Assembly (NCBI GenBank): GCA_902774265.1
Contig: CACYHR010000005.1
Location: 1-64,000, forward strand
Source of the DNA: an uncultured Eubacteriales bacterium
GTDB lineage: Bacteria; Bacillota; Clostridia; Peptostreptococcales; Anaerovoracaceae
Direction of reading: 5' to 3'
DNA length: 64,000 nt
A model generated the notes under the pieces. The model saw nothing but the letters and a program-made list of their open reading frames with translations, was not told the DNA's origin and did not search any database. The stretch's first letter is position 1. Every line of letters starts with the position of its first letter. Position numbers and translations under genes: made by a program. Shown here piece after piece: positions 18,065-25,931 of this stretch.

Positions 18065-18577
18065 ATGTTATACGTTGTGAGACATGGTGAGACTGAGTGG
18101 AATGCTATAGATAAAGTGCTGGGGCGTACTGACATACCACTCAACGAAAAAGGTATGAAGCAGGCGCAGGAAATGGCAGCTTCATTCATTGGTGTGGAAA
18201 TAGATGAATTTCTTGTATCGCCGCTGCTGCGTGCGAGGCAGACTGCCGATGCGATCGCAGAAGCAACAGGCCGCATTTACAGAATCGATGACAGACTGAT
18301 AGAGCAGGATTTCGGAGTATTTGAAGGCGTCGGTCGATTCGATAAAGACTATCAGAATGCAAAGCGGGAATATTTTGCCAGATATCCCGGCGGAGAATCA
18401 TATTTTGATATGGCAGCGCGTGTATATCCTCTGATCAAAGAAATGGAAGGAAAAACTGCACTGCTTGTAACACACGGCGGTATATGCAGGATCATACGCA
18501 GCTATTACGAAGATATGGAAAATGAGGAATTCGTGCTGTACGCACAGGGAAACTGTGAGATAATGGCGTTTAAATAA
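18065..18577 (+). CDS. Histidine phosphatase-family protein
   Basis: 170 residues. The phosphohistidine motif VVRHGETEWN is at the very N-terminus, with SPLLRARQTADA, EQDFGVFEG and the second histidine in VTHGGICR. These are the hallmarks of the small phosphoglycerate-mutase-like phosphatases. The substrate cannot be told from sequence; small phosphorylated metabolites are typical. CGGGAGG precedes the ATG. The next gene, 52 bases on, encodes a secreted phosphatase of a different family. Confidence 0.88.
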   Translation: MLYVVRHGETEWNAIDKVLGRTDIPLNEKGMKQAQEMAASFIGVEIDEFLVSPLLRARQTADAIAEATGRIYRIDDRLIEQDFGVFEGVGRFDKDYQNAKREYFARYPGGESYFDMAARVYPLIKEMEGKTALLVTHGGICRIIRSYYEDMENEEFVLYAQGNCEIMAFK

Positions 18578-18629
18578 ACTGATCACCGGATAATTACAAT
18601 ATCAACAGAATGCTGAGAAATGGGGAAAT

Positions 18630-20258
18630 ATGAAGAGCGGTGAATTTTTGAATATTAATACTTTAAGGAGATTTGATAAGAGAGTTGGTACGGGAAAACG
18701 TCTGAAGGATTATTTGATGTCTGTGCTTGCATTTGCACTCAGTGTTGCTGTAGTGACATGCGGTATATTGCCGGTCGAAGCAGCGTTCGCAGCAAATGAG
18801 TCATATGCCGAAGACCGCGCTGTGCAGGCAGCGGATACCGGTCAGGAGAGCCGGATCATCGAAGCAAAGGCTCCTGCATCTAAGATTGAAAAGTACGGGA
18901 ATCTCGTCCTTAATTATGCAGGCGGCGATCTGACTATCAATGTTCTGAATGATTATGGATATGAATACGGAGATATAGTCACTGTCACTATCGGAGAACA
19001 GAAGATAGATATGCCGCTTTGCGGAGCATATCAGGATGTCGAACAGGGAGAGGCTGTTCTTTCGGCAAAAGACTCAAGGACTGCCAAGATCGGCATGAAT
19101 ATGAAAAATTTTGCGGAAAAATACGGGATAGCTGAAATGACTGTAGATCAGGACAAAAATTTTTACTGGACTTTCAAAAACGGCTATTCCGATCCGCTTA
19201 CAGTATATATCTCCATGAAGGAAAAGGGCGGATATCTCAATGAATATAAGGCAAGCCAGCTCTTCTATACTGACAAAAGAATGGATTTCAGCGATCTGAC
19301 AGATGAAGAGTTCGCAAACTTCAGAGAGGTCAGGACAACGGGCATCGGAGATGGAATTCTTTACAGGACATCTTCTCCTCTCGACGATTATCATAAACGA
19401 AATGAATATTCTGATAATGCTTTAAGAAAAGCCGGTGTGACCGTAGTCATGAATCTGACTGATTCATATGACGATGCTAAGAAATATGCGGGCTACAAAA
19501 GCAGCTATTTCTCCAAAACAAATTACATAGCACTCAGTATGGGGATGGACTATAATACTGAAGACTTCAGGAACAAGCTGGCTGAGGGTCTGAGATATTT
19601 TGTTTCCAACAAGGGCGTATATGCTGTTCACTGCCGCGAAGGAAAGGACAGGACGGGCATTGTATGCGCATTGATCGAATGCTTAATGGGAGCGACATAT
19701 GAAGAGGTCGCAGATGATTACATGAAGACATATTTTAATTACTACAAGGTCGAAAAGGGCGACGATTTATATGGCATCCTGCTCCGAAGGAACCTGGACA
19801 AAACGCTTCAGAATCTGTTCGGATTAAGTGATCTTACCGGGGCGGATCTTGCATCGGAGGCAGAGCGGTATTTCAAAGAAATAGGACTTACTGATAATGA
19901 GCTTTCCGCGCTCAGAGAGAATCTCAGTCTTTCAAAAAACCCTCTTGCGGTAAAAGCAAAAACTGCAGGACTGAAATACAGCAGTCTGAAGAAACACAGC
20001 CGGACTTTGAAAGTCAATAATGTCATCAAATTCGTAAAGAAGGGCAGGGGCACTGTCAGCTACTCGATAGAATCGGCAAAGAAGGGCAGCAAGAGCTTCG
20101 CGAAGTCGTTCCGGATCAATACGAAAACAGGAAAGCTGACTGTAAAGAATGGCCTTAAGAAAGGAACGTATAAGATCAGGATCAAAGTCAGCGCGTCAGG
20201 CGACTCAAAATATATAGCTGCATCGAAGACTGTGACTTTCAAATTAAAGATCCGCTGA
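18630..20258 (+). CDS. Secreted tyrosine-phosphatase-like protein with C-terminal surface repeat
   Basis: 542 residues. A long signal sequence (hydrophobic stretch at about residues 28-52, AAFAANES cleavage-like region) directs export. The catalytic P-loop HCREGKDRTG has Cys335 and the CX5R arginine, as in the Y_phosphatase3 / dual-specificity group; residues ~190-420 form this domain. The last ~95 residues (RTLKVNNVIKFVKKGRGTVSY, then TGKLTVKNGLKKGTYKIRIKV) match the lysine-rich Ig-like repeat common at the end of Clostridia surface proteins. It probably acts outside the cell or at the wall, possibly on phosphorylated proteins or inositol phosphates; substrate is unknown. Confidence 0.82.
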   Translation: MKSGEFLNINTLRRFDKRVGTGKRLKDYLMSVLAFALSVAVVTCGILPVEAAFAANESYAEDRAVQAADTGQESRIIEAKAPASKIEKYGNLVLNYAGGDLTINVLNDYGYEYGDIVTVTIGEQKIDMPLCGAYQDVEQGEAVLSAKDSRTAKIGMNMKNFAEKYGIAEMTVDQDKNFYWTFKNGYSDPLTVYISMKEKGGYLNEYKASQLFYTDKRMDFSDLTDEEFANFREVRTTGIGDGILYRTSSPLDDYHKRNEYSDNALRKAGVTVVMNLTDSYDDAKKYAGYKSSYFSKTNYIALSMGMDYNTEDFRNKLAEGLRYFVSNKGVYAVHCREGKDRTGIVCALIECLMGATYEEVADDYMKTYFNYYKVEKGDDLYGILLRRNLDKTLQNLFGLSDLTGADLASEAERYFKEIGLTDNELSALRENLSLSKNPLAVKAKTAGLKYSSLKKHSRTLKVNNVIKFVKKGRGTVSYSIESAKKGSKSFAKSFRINTKTGKLTVKNGLKKGTYKIRIKVSASGDSKYIAASKTVTFKLKIR

Positions 20259-20335
20259 TTACGTACTTACGTAATTTCGTACAGTTATTTATCTTCAAAA
20301 ACTATGTTGACGATACAATTATTGTATGATACAGT
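20258..20335 (+). promoter_or_regulatory. Palindrome and promoter upstream of hup
   Basis: ATTACGTA-CT-TACGTAAT (20258-20275) is a perfect inverted repeat overlapping the preceding stop codon. TTGACG (20307-20312), 17 bases, TACAGT (20330-20335) is a plausible promoter 60 bases before hup. The stretch ATTGTATGATACA recurs at 27827-27839. Confidence 0.5.
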
Positions 20336-20396
20336 ACCTTATCATTGAACCGCTTGTGGTGATTAATATTAAAATACAGAAACGGAGATTACAGTT

Positions 20397-20660
20397 ATGA
20401 CAAAAGCAGAATTCATCGTAAGATATGCAGAGAAGACAGGAATGAGCAAAAAGGATGCTGCTAATGCAGTAAACGCATTCTTTGAGGTAACAGCTGAAGC
20501 ACTTAAAGCAGGCGACAAAGTCGTATTCCCTGGCACATTCAAAGCAGAGGTTTCAGAGCGCAAGGCAAGAACAGGCCGCAACCCGCTGACGGGAGCTGAG
20601 ATCGAGATCCCTGCAAAGAAGGTCGTCAAGGCTAAATTATCAGACAAACTGCTCGGATAA
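20397..20660 (+). CDS. hup: HU-family nucleoid protein
   Basis: 87 residues, compact single-domain HU. The helical N-terminus MTKAEFIVRYAEKTGMSKKDA and the arm region ERKARTGRNPLTGAEIEIPAKKV are typical. It binds DNA non-specifically and bends it. Codon use is strongly biased and simple, fitting high expression. Single gene with a strong terminator. Confidence 0.94.
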   Translation: MTKAEFIVRYAEKTGMSKKDAANAVNAFFEVTAEALKAGDKVVFPGTFKAEVSERKARTGRNPLTGAEIEIPAKKVVKAKLSDKLLG

Positions 20661-20736
20661 TATTTCAAATCAACAGACGGAAGTTCTTTTCGAAACAGAA
20701 AAGACTGAATACAAATTATCAGTATCAATAAAAATA

Positions 20737-20790
20737 GTGTGTAAGTTCCGGCGATCGTATCGCTGCCTGTAACTTACACACTTTTATTTA
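20737..20790. terminator. Bidirectional terminator between hup and the ABC operon
   Basis: GTGTGTAAGTT (20737-20747) and AACTTACACAC (20771-20781) form a perfect eleven-pair stem, with TTTTATTTATTT on one side and ATTTTTATT on the other strand. It serves two convergent units. Confidence 0.9.
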
Positions 20791-20839
20791 TTTCCCGCTA
20801 TGACGGCTTTGTACCGTCTGTATTGCTGTCTGCTTTCAA

Positions 20840-21934
20840 TCAGGACTGCCGGATAATGGCTTTGACTATGTTAGGATGCTCAGCATCGGCATCATAATTG
20901 TATGACAAATCTTTGAGAGACCCTTTGAGCAGTTTATATGACAGACTGTTTTCAGAGTCTGCAGGGTCGAACTTCTCACCATCGTATTCAACTGTTATCG
21001 AAGCTTCCTCATTGCTCTCTGAGTATTCTATGGTCATCAGAAGAGGGGTTTTCTTCAGCACGTCACTCAGGATCTGGGTGGCAAGTTCTTCAAAGGTAAG
21101 CCTGATTTGATATTTTGTACGAGGCGGCACATCATTATGCAGACAATAACGGTCTATATCCGTTCCGACGCCCACGAAGTCGAAGTTTTCATCGCCGATC
21201 ATAAGTTCAAGTACCTTCAGCTTATGTATGAAACGTCTCGTCGCCTGTTTCTGAGGGTTATCAAAGACCTGTTCAGGAGGTCCGTCTTCATAGATCCCGC
21301 CCTCATCCATATAAAAGACGCGGTTGCATATAGCTCTGGCGAAATTGAGCTCATGTGTTACGATCATCATGGTCTTGCCTGTGTGTGTCAGATCGCGTAT
21401 TACAGCCTGAACTTCTCCCACCATGGTTGGATCCAGTGCACTGGTAGGCTCATCAAACAGGATGACCTCAGGATCCATGGCAAGAGTTCTGGCGATGGCC
21501 ACTCTCTGCTTTTGTCCTCCTGACAGCTGCTCCGGATACTGCAGCTCTCTGCCTGCAAGGCCGACCTGTTTCAGCAGTTCCAGCCCCGTTTTGTATGCTT
21601 CCGGCTTGGATTTTTTCAATATATCGATCTGCGGCTGCATCAGGTTTTCGATTACGGTCAGATGTCCGAAGAGATTGAAGGACTGGAATACCATTCCCAT
21701 CTTGCGCCTGGCCAGTGTAACATCGTAGTTCTGCGCCGTGATCTCCTCTCCGTCCAGGATTATCTTTCCTCCGGTCGGACGTTCCAGCAGATCGATGCAT
21801 CGTATCAATGTGGATTTGCCCGTACCTGAGGGGCCGATGATAGAAATCACATCGCCATCATTGATCACGACATTCACATCCCTCAGGGGCACAGCGTTTT
21901 CATATTTCTTTTCCAGATGAATCAGTTCAATCAT
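20840..21934 (-). CDS. Amino-acid ABC transporter ATPase (GlnQ-like) with C-terminal GHKL-like domain
   Basis: 364 residues. The first ~240 form a standard polar-amino-acid ATPase: GPSGTGKST, MVFQSFNLFGHLTV, LSGGQKQRVAIARTLAMDP, ILFDEPTSALDP and VTHELNFAR. About 120 extra residues follow. There, LTFEELATQIL, ITVEYDGEKFDP and a LKDLSYNYD...NIVKAII ending resemble the E/N helix, the DxGxxFDP loop and the last strands of RsbW/HATPase_c_2 folds, though the N-box asparagine is missing. Normal GlnQ proteins end near residue 245. The gene overlaps the upstream substrate-binding/permease gene by four bases. A paralogue with the same extension lies at 24843. Confidence 0.88.
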   Translation of the reverse strand: MIELIHLEKKYENAVPLRDVNVVINDGDVISIIGPSGTGKSTLIRCIDLLERPTGGKIILDGEEITAQNYDVTLARRKMGMVFQSFNLFGHLTVIENLMQPQIDILKKSKPEAYKTGLELLKQVGLAGRELQYPEQLSGGQKQRVAIARTLAMDPEVILFDEPTSALDPTMVGEVQAVIRDLTHTGKTMMIVTHELNFARAICNRVFYMDEGGIYEDGPPEQVFDNPQKQATRRFIHKLKVLELMIGDENFDFVGVGTDIDRYCLHNDVPPRTKYQIRLTFEELATQILSDVLKKTPLLMTIEYSESNEEASITVEYDGEKFDPADSENSLSYKLLKGSLKDLSYNYDADAEHPNIVKAIIRQS

Positions 21935-24276
21935 TTGTATTCCGTCCCTTCCAGAATTTCCTCAGGTGTTCTTTGTCTCGGATCCATGCGGATCTCAATC
22001 TTGTTTACTATGCGGGTCAGTATGGCCGCCAGGATATAATATATCACAGCCACAGCTATCAGCGGGAAAAAGGCTTCGTATGTACGGCTGCGGATCAGAT
22101 CGCCAACCTTTGTCAGATCCTGAACGGCAACATATCCTACAATAGCTGTTGCCTTGATAAGTGCAGTGATCTGTGCCTTGTATGCCGGCATGAAGTGCGG
22201 CATTGCCTGAGGCAGGATGATGCGGAAGAAAGCGCTTCTGTCTGCATATCCGAGAGCATAGGCAGCCTCGAGCTGTCCTCCGTCGATCGCGTTGACTCCC
22301 GCCTTGAGCATGCCGTATACCGAAGCGGCAAATATCAGGGTGAAGCCTACGATGGATACGGCTGTTCCCGAGATTCCCGATCGTGCGAATACGATATAGT
22401 AGAGAATCATGAGCAGGACGACAACCGGCATTCCCTGTATGAGCCATACATAGAAACGAGTGATACTCAGGGAAATCGGATTATTCTTCCTGCAGAGCAT
22501 GAATATGATGAATCCCAGTATGCTTCCGAAGAGTATCGAAAGGAAGGTGATGATCAGAGTCGTTGCGATGCCCGCAAGGAAGAGTTTCCAGCGTCCTTCC
22601 GTTATAAAAGTCTTCCTGAAGCTGTCCTTGATCGAAGCTATAAATGAGACTGACTCATCATCATTTTCCGGTTTGAGATATCCGATCACGGAATTCCACT
22701 CATAGATCGGATCTGAGAAGTTGACACTCTCCTGTCTTTCAGGGGTAATGGCTATCGCGCCTATTGCAAGATCGCATTTTTTCGAAGTGACGGCATCAAC
22801 GATCCCTCCGACATTTGTATCAATGACTTCGAGACCGTATCCATTCGCTTCACAGAAGCGTACGACGATATCATAATCCATACCGGCTGTACGATTGTCA
22901 AGGATATACACTGCCGGCGGTGTACCTCTGTCAGCTGCCAGACGCAGTGTTCCTTTTGTTGCAGGAAGATCCGATGGCTGCTTCACAGTTTTTTTGCTTT
23001 CGTCCTTTCCATACCAGATACTGTCCAGCTCTTCCATGGTACCATCGGATTTGATCTGCTTAAGGAATGCGTTGAATTCCTCGCGCAGGGCATCACCTTT
23101 TTCACTTTTCGGGAACAAGGCCCCCGTCTCAAACGGATCTGCAAGCGGTTCATCCTTGAGATATGTCAGATCGTCATTCTCGATCATCATATACCGGATG
23201 ATCATATCCGGATTCACCATGGCATCTTCCTTGCCCTGTCTCATAGCCACCAGCATGTCAGAGTGGGTATTATAGTAACTGACTTTTGCCGTAGGTATCG
23301 CTGCTTCTGCCAGCTGGCCCTGTATTGCTCCGCTTAATGCTGCGATGCGTTTGTTTTTGAGATCGTCAAGAGATTTGTATTCTGTTCTCTGTGCGGTATT
23401 GACGGAGCCTGTGCCTGCCGGCTGCTTTGCCCTTACGATAAGCTCAAAGGCAGCAGGATAGTATTCCAGAAAATCAGCAGCTTTCTTTCGCTCATCACTG
23501 ACTATGATTGAGCCGGCTCCTATGTCTGCCTTCTCCGATTCAATTGAAGCCATGACTGCCGAGAACTCCATGCCGGTGAATTCCACGTGCACATCGAGCT
23601 TCTTTGCTATGAGCAGTATCATCTCAATGTCAAAGCCTTTGAGTTCTCCGTCTTTACCTACATAACTCATTGGCTCCAGCGAGTCACATACAGCTGCCCT
23701 AACGGTACCGCCCTTGCCCGGCCAGTCCTGTTTCGGCATGGTCTTGGCCGCTTCATCGGAGCCTGTCCATTTTTTCCACAACGCATTCTTGGTCTTTTCC
23801 GGAATGCTTTCGTAGGCATCCTGCCATTCATCCCTGATCGTGCTTCCCTTGGAAAAGGCAAAACCAAACACTCCGTCCTGAAGGTCTTTCGGGAACAAAG
23901 CCATATCCTCATTCCGGTTGAGGGCGAGGGTAACGACTGCATTGTTCATCAGGATCGCATCGGTCATATCGTTTCTCAGGGCCAGTATCATATCCGCCAT
24001 GCTGTTGTAGTATGAGAACTCGCCTACGTCCGGCACCTTGCTGCGTACGAGATCCTCAAAGGGTGCTCCCGTAAGCATGGATACTCTCTTTCCGGAAAGA
24101 TCGGGATAATCCTTAAACTCCGGAACAGGATCATCTGCGGCAAAGGCACTGAAGCCGACCGCAAAGACTGCCGAAACAAGCAAAGCGACCAGCATAAACC
24201 GGCAAATGCCTCTTCTGATTCTTTTGCTTCTTTTGTTTCCGCACATAGTATTATTCTTCATCAATTTCGCTGACAC
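21931..24276 (-). CDS. Fused amino-acid ABC protein: two permuted substrate-binding domains plus permease
   Basis: About 781 residues. A membrane anchor/signal (FMLVALLVSAVFAVGFSAFA) is followed by four half-domains in the order lobe 2, lobe 1, lobe 2, lobe 1 of the SBP_bac_3 fold. Lobe 1 starts are TVRAAVCDSLEPMSYV and LRLAADRGTPPAVYI; lobe 2 starts are GKRVSMLTG and NKRIAALSG. The normal order is lobe 1 then lobe 2. A His/Glu/Gln-type permease follows from about residue 570, with the coupling segment EAAYALGYADRSAFFRIILPQA. GTG 24276 is chosen because AAGGAG lies 11 bases before it; ATG 24261 is possible. Likely imports a polar amino acid with the ATPase it overlaps. Confidence 0.85.
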   Translation of the reverse strand: MSAKLMKNNTMCGNKRSKRIRRGICRFMLVALLVSAVFAVGFSAFAADDPVPEFKDYPDLSGKRVSMLTGAPFEDLVRSKVPDVGEFSYYNSMADMILALRNDMTDAILMNNAVVTLALNRNEDMALFPKDLQDGVFGFAFSKGSTIRDEWQDAYESIPEKTKNALWKKWTGSDEAAKTMPKQDWPGKGGTVRAAVCDSLEPMSYVGKDGELKGFDIEMILLIAKKLDVHVEFTGMEFSAVMASIESEKADIGAGSIIVSDERKKAADFLEYYPAAFELIVRAKQPAGTGSVNTAQRTEYKSLDDLKNKRIAALSGAIQGQLAEAAIPTAKVSYYNTHSDMLVAMRQGKEDAMVNPDMIIRYMMIENDDLTYLKDEPLADPFETGALFPKSEKGDALREEFNAFLKQIKSDGTMEELDSIWYGKDESKKTVKQPSDLPATKGTLRLAADRGTPPAVYILDNRTAGMDYDIVVRFCEANGYGLEVIDTNVGGIVDAVTSKKCDLAIGAIAITPERQESVNFSDPIYEWNSVIGYLKPENDDESVSFIASIKDSFRKTFITEGRWKLFLAGIATTLIITFLSILFGSILGFIIFMLCRKNNPISLSITRFYVWLIQGMPVVVLLMILYYIVFARSGISGTAVSIVGFTLIFAASVYGMLKAGVNAIDGGQLEAAYALGYADRSAFFRIILPQAMPHFMPAYKAQITALIKATAIVGYVAVQDLTKVGDLIRSRTYEAFFPLIAVAVIYYILAAILTRIVNKIEIRMDPRQRTPEEILEGTEYK

Positions 24277-24429
24277 TTTTGTGATTTCTCCTTTGCAATT
24301 ATCAGATTTCACAAAAAACAGAATTAAATTCAGTCTCAATTATACAACAAGTGTCAAATGAAACACTATTGTCGATTATTCGGATAAATATATATTTTTG
24401 CTATGTCATGTAGTATTATAGGATTTGAT

Positions 24430-24711
24430 ATGAAGATACGTCAGCATATAGTTTTTTATGGATGGGTGCAGGGTGTCGGCTTCAGATACAGGGCAAGACA
24501 GGCTGCGGAAATGTATGGTGCAACCGGCTGGGTCAGGAATGATCCGGGTGGTTCTGTTACGATGGAGATACAGGGAACCGAAGAACAGATCAGCAAAGTG
24601 ATAATTGCTATCGAAAGAGGCACATATGTAAAGATAGATAATATGGACGTCAGATCGATCCCTGTTGATGAAAACGAACGAAGCTTTAAGACCTTATTCT
24701 CTTTTTTTTGA
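24430..24711 (+). CDS. acyP: Acylphosphatase
   Basis: 93 residues, normal length. FYGWVQGVGFRYRARQAAEMYGATGWVRN contains the phosphate-binding loop with its arginine and the catalytic asparagine. It hydrolyses acyl phosphates. The gene lies on the plus strand between two minus-strand ABC operons. The 27 bases to an earlier ATG at 24403 lack a ribosome site. Confidence 0.92.
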   Translation: MKIRQHIVFYGWVQGVGFRYRARQAAEMYGATGWVRNDPGGSVTMEIQGTEEQISKVIIAIERGTYVKIDNMDVRSIPVDENERSFKTLFSFF

Positions 24712-24728
24712 CAGGGAGGAGACGCAGA

Positions 24729-24775
24729 CTTCCGTCCTCAAGGCTCTTACAGCATAAAGGACGGAAGCTTTATTT
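24729..24775 (+). terminator. Rho-independent terminator of acyP
   Basis: CTTCCGTCCT (24729-24738) and AGGACGGAAG (24758-24767) form a perfect ten-pair stem followed by CTTTATTT. Confidence 0.85.
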
Positions 24776-24842
24776 GATATGTAGTGAGAGAGAGGTGTTT
24801 GTCAGCCTCTGCACGATACCTTTCAGTGCAAGCCGCATTTTT

Positions 24843-25931
24843 TTATTTAGTGAATATCTTGATTTTGACAGTGCTCATCCCTGTTTTTTCATCATAGTCG
24901 TAGCTTTGATAGCTGCTGAATACATCGATCAGCTGAAGAGCCAGCCGGTCGTCTGTGTTGCCCGGTCTGTAACTGCCCGGATAGCTGACTGTTATGTATG
25001 CTGACTGATGCTTCTCCGAATACTCCGTTACTATATTTATTTTCGGCTCCGGAATCACAGGCAGCAGTATAGCAATGCAGAGTTCTTCGATGACAGACCG
25101 AATGCCGTAACAGAGCTTATCAGGTATCCTGTTTTTGAAGCAGTACTGCTCGATATCGGTTATAGCACCGACAAAGTCATAATCCCTGCTGTCAACAAAG
25201 AGTTCAAGCACTTTGAGTCTTCTTACGAATCTGCGGGTCTTATCTTTGACCGGATTATCAAAGACCTGTTCGGTGCTTCCGTCCTCGTAGATGATCCCCT
25301 CATCCATATAGAACACGCGATTTGAAACTTTTTTGGCCAGACGCATTTCGTGAGTTACTATCATCATGGTCTTGCCGCTTTTGGCGAGGTCTTCGATTAC
25401 CGCTTCGACTTCACCTACCATCGTCGGATCGAGTGCGCTTGTAGGTTCGTCGAAAAGTATTATCTCAGGATCCATTGCGAGCGTACGCGCGATGGCGACA
25501 CGCTGTTTCTGACCTCCGGAGAGGGAGGAAGGATATTTCAGTGCTCTCTCAGCAAGTCCGACCTGACGAAGCAGGGCGATACCTCTGTCATAGGCCTCCT
25601 GCCTGCTGAGTCCCAGCAGCTTGACAGGGGCATACATTATATTCTCTATAACGGTCATATGGTTGAAGAGATTGTATGACTGGAACACCATGCCCATCTT
25701 CTGACGCATCTTGTTTATGTTGCAGCCCGGAGCGGTGATTTCCTCTCCGTCAACGAATATCTGTCCGCCTGTAGGAGGATCGAGAAAGTTCAGACACCTC
25801 ATCAGAGTGGATTTGCCCGTGCCTGACGGTCCGATGATAGCGATTGAGTCACCTTCATTTACCGTAGCGTTTATATCCTTAAGGACCGTTGATGTTCCGA
25901 ATGTCTTTTGCATATGTCTGAATTCAATCAT
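24843..25931 (-). CDS. Amino-acid ABC transporter ATPase with C-terminal GHKL-like domain (paralogue)
   Basis: 362 residues. The ATPase core matches its neighbour at 20840: GPSGTGKST, LSGGQKQRVAIARTLAMDP, LFDEPTSALDP. The C-terminal ~120 residues (from RLKVLELFVDSRDYDFVG) align with the extension of the first ATPase but are more divergent: IRSVIEELCIAIL, AYITVSYPGSYRPG and QSYDYDEKTGMSTVKIKI. The FDP motif is replaced by RPG, so nucleotide binding by this domain is unlikely. It overlaps the upstream gene by eight bases and presumably energises the 25924 permease. The two operons are a tandem duplication. Confidence 0.88.
   Translation of the reverse strand: MIEFRHMQKTFGTSTVLKDINATVNEGDSIAIIGPSGTGKSTLMRCLNFLDPPTGGQIFVDGEEITAPGCNINKMRQKMGMVFQSYNLFNHMTVIENIMYAPVKLLGLSRQEAYDRGIALLRQVGLAERALKYPSSLSGGQKQRVAIARTLAMDPEIILFDEPTSALDPTMVGEVEAVIEDLAKSGKTMMIVTHEMRLAKKVSNRVFYMDEGIIYEDGSTEQVFDNPVKDKTRRFVRRLKVLELFVDSRDYDFVGAITDIEQYCFKNRIPDKLCYGIRSVIEELCIAILLPVIPEPKINIVTEYSEKHQSAYITVSYPGSYRPGNTDDRLALQLIDVFSSYQSYDYDEKTGMSTVKIKIFTK

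Noticed and set aside
21973-22647. 224-codon plus-strand frame opposite the ABC permease
   Set aside because: Entirely antisense to a clear permease gene, Ser/Tyr/Arg-rich without motif; a composition shadow.
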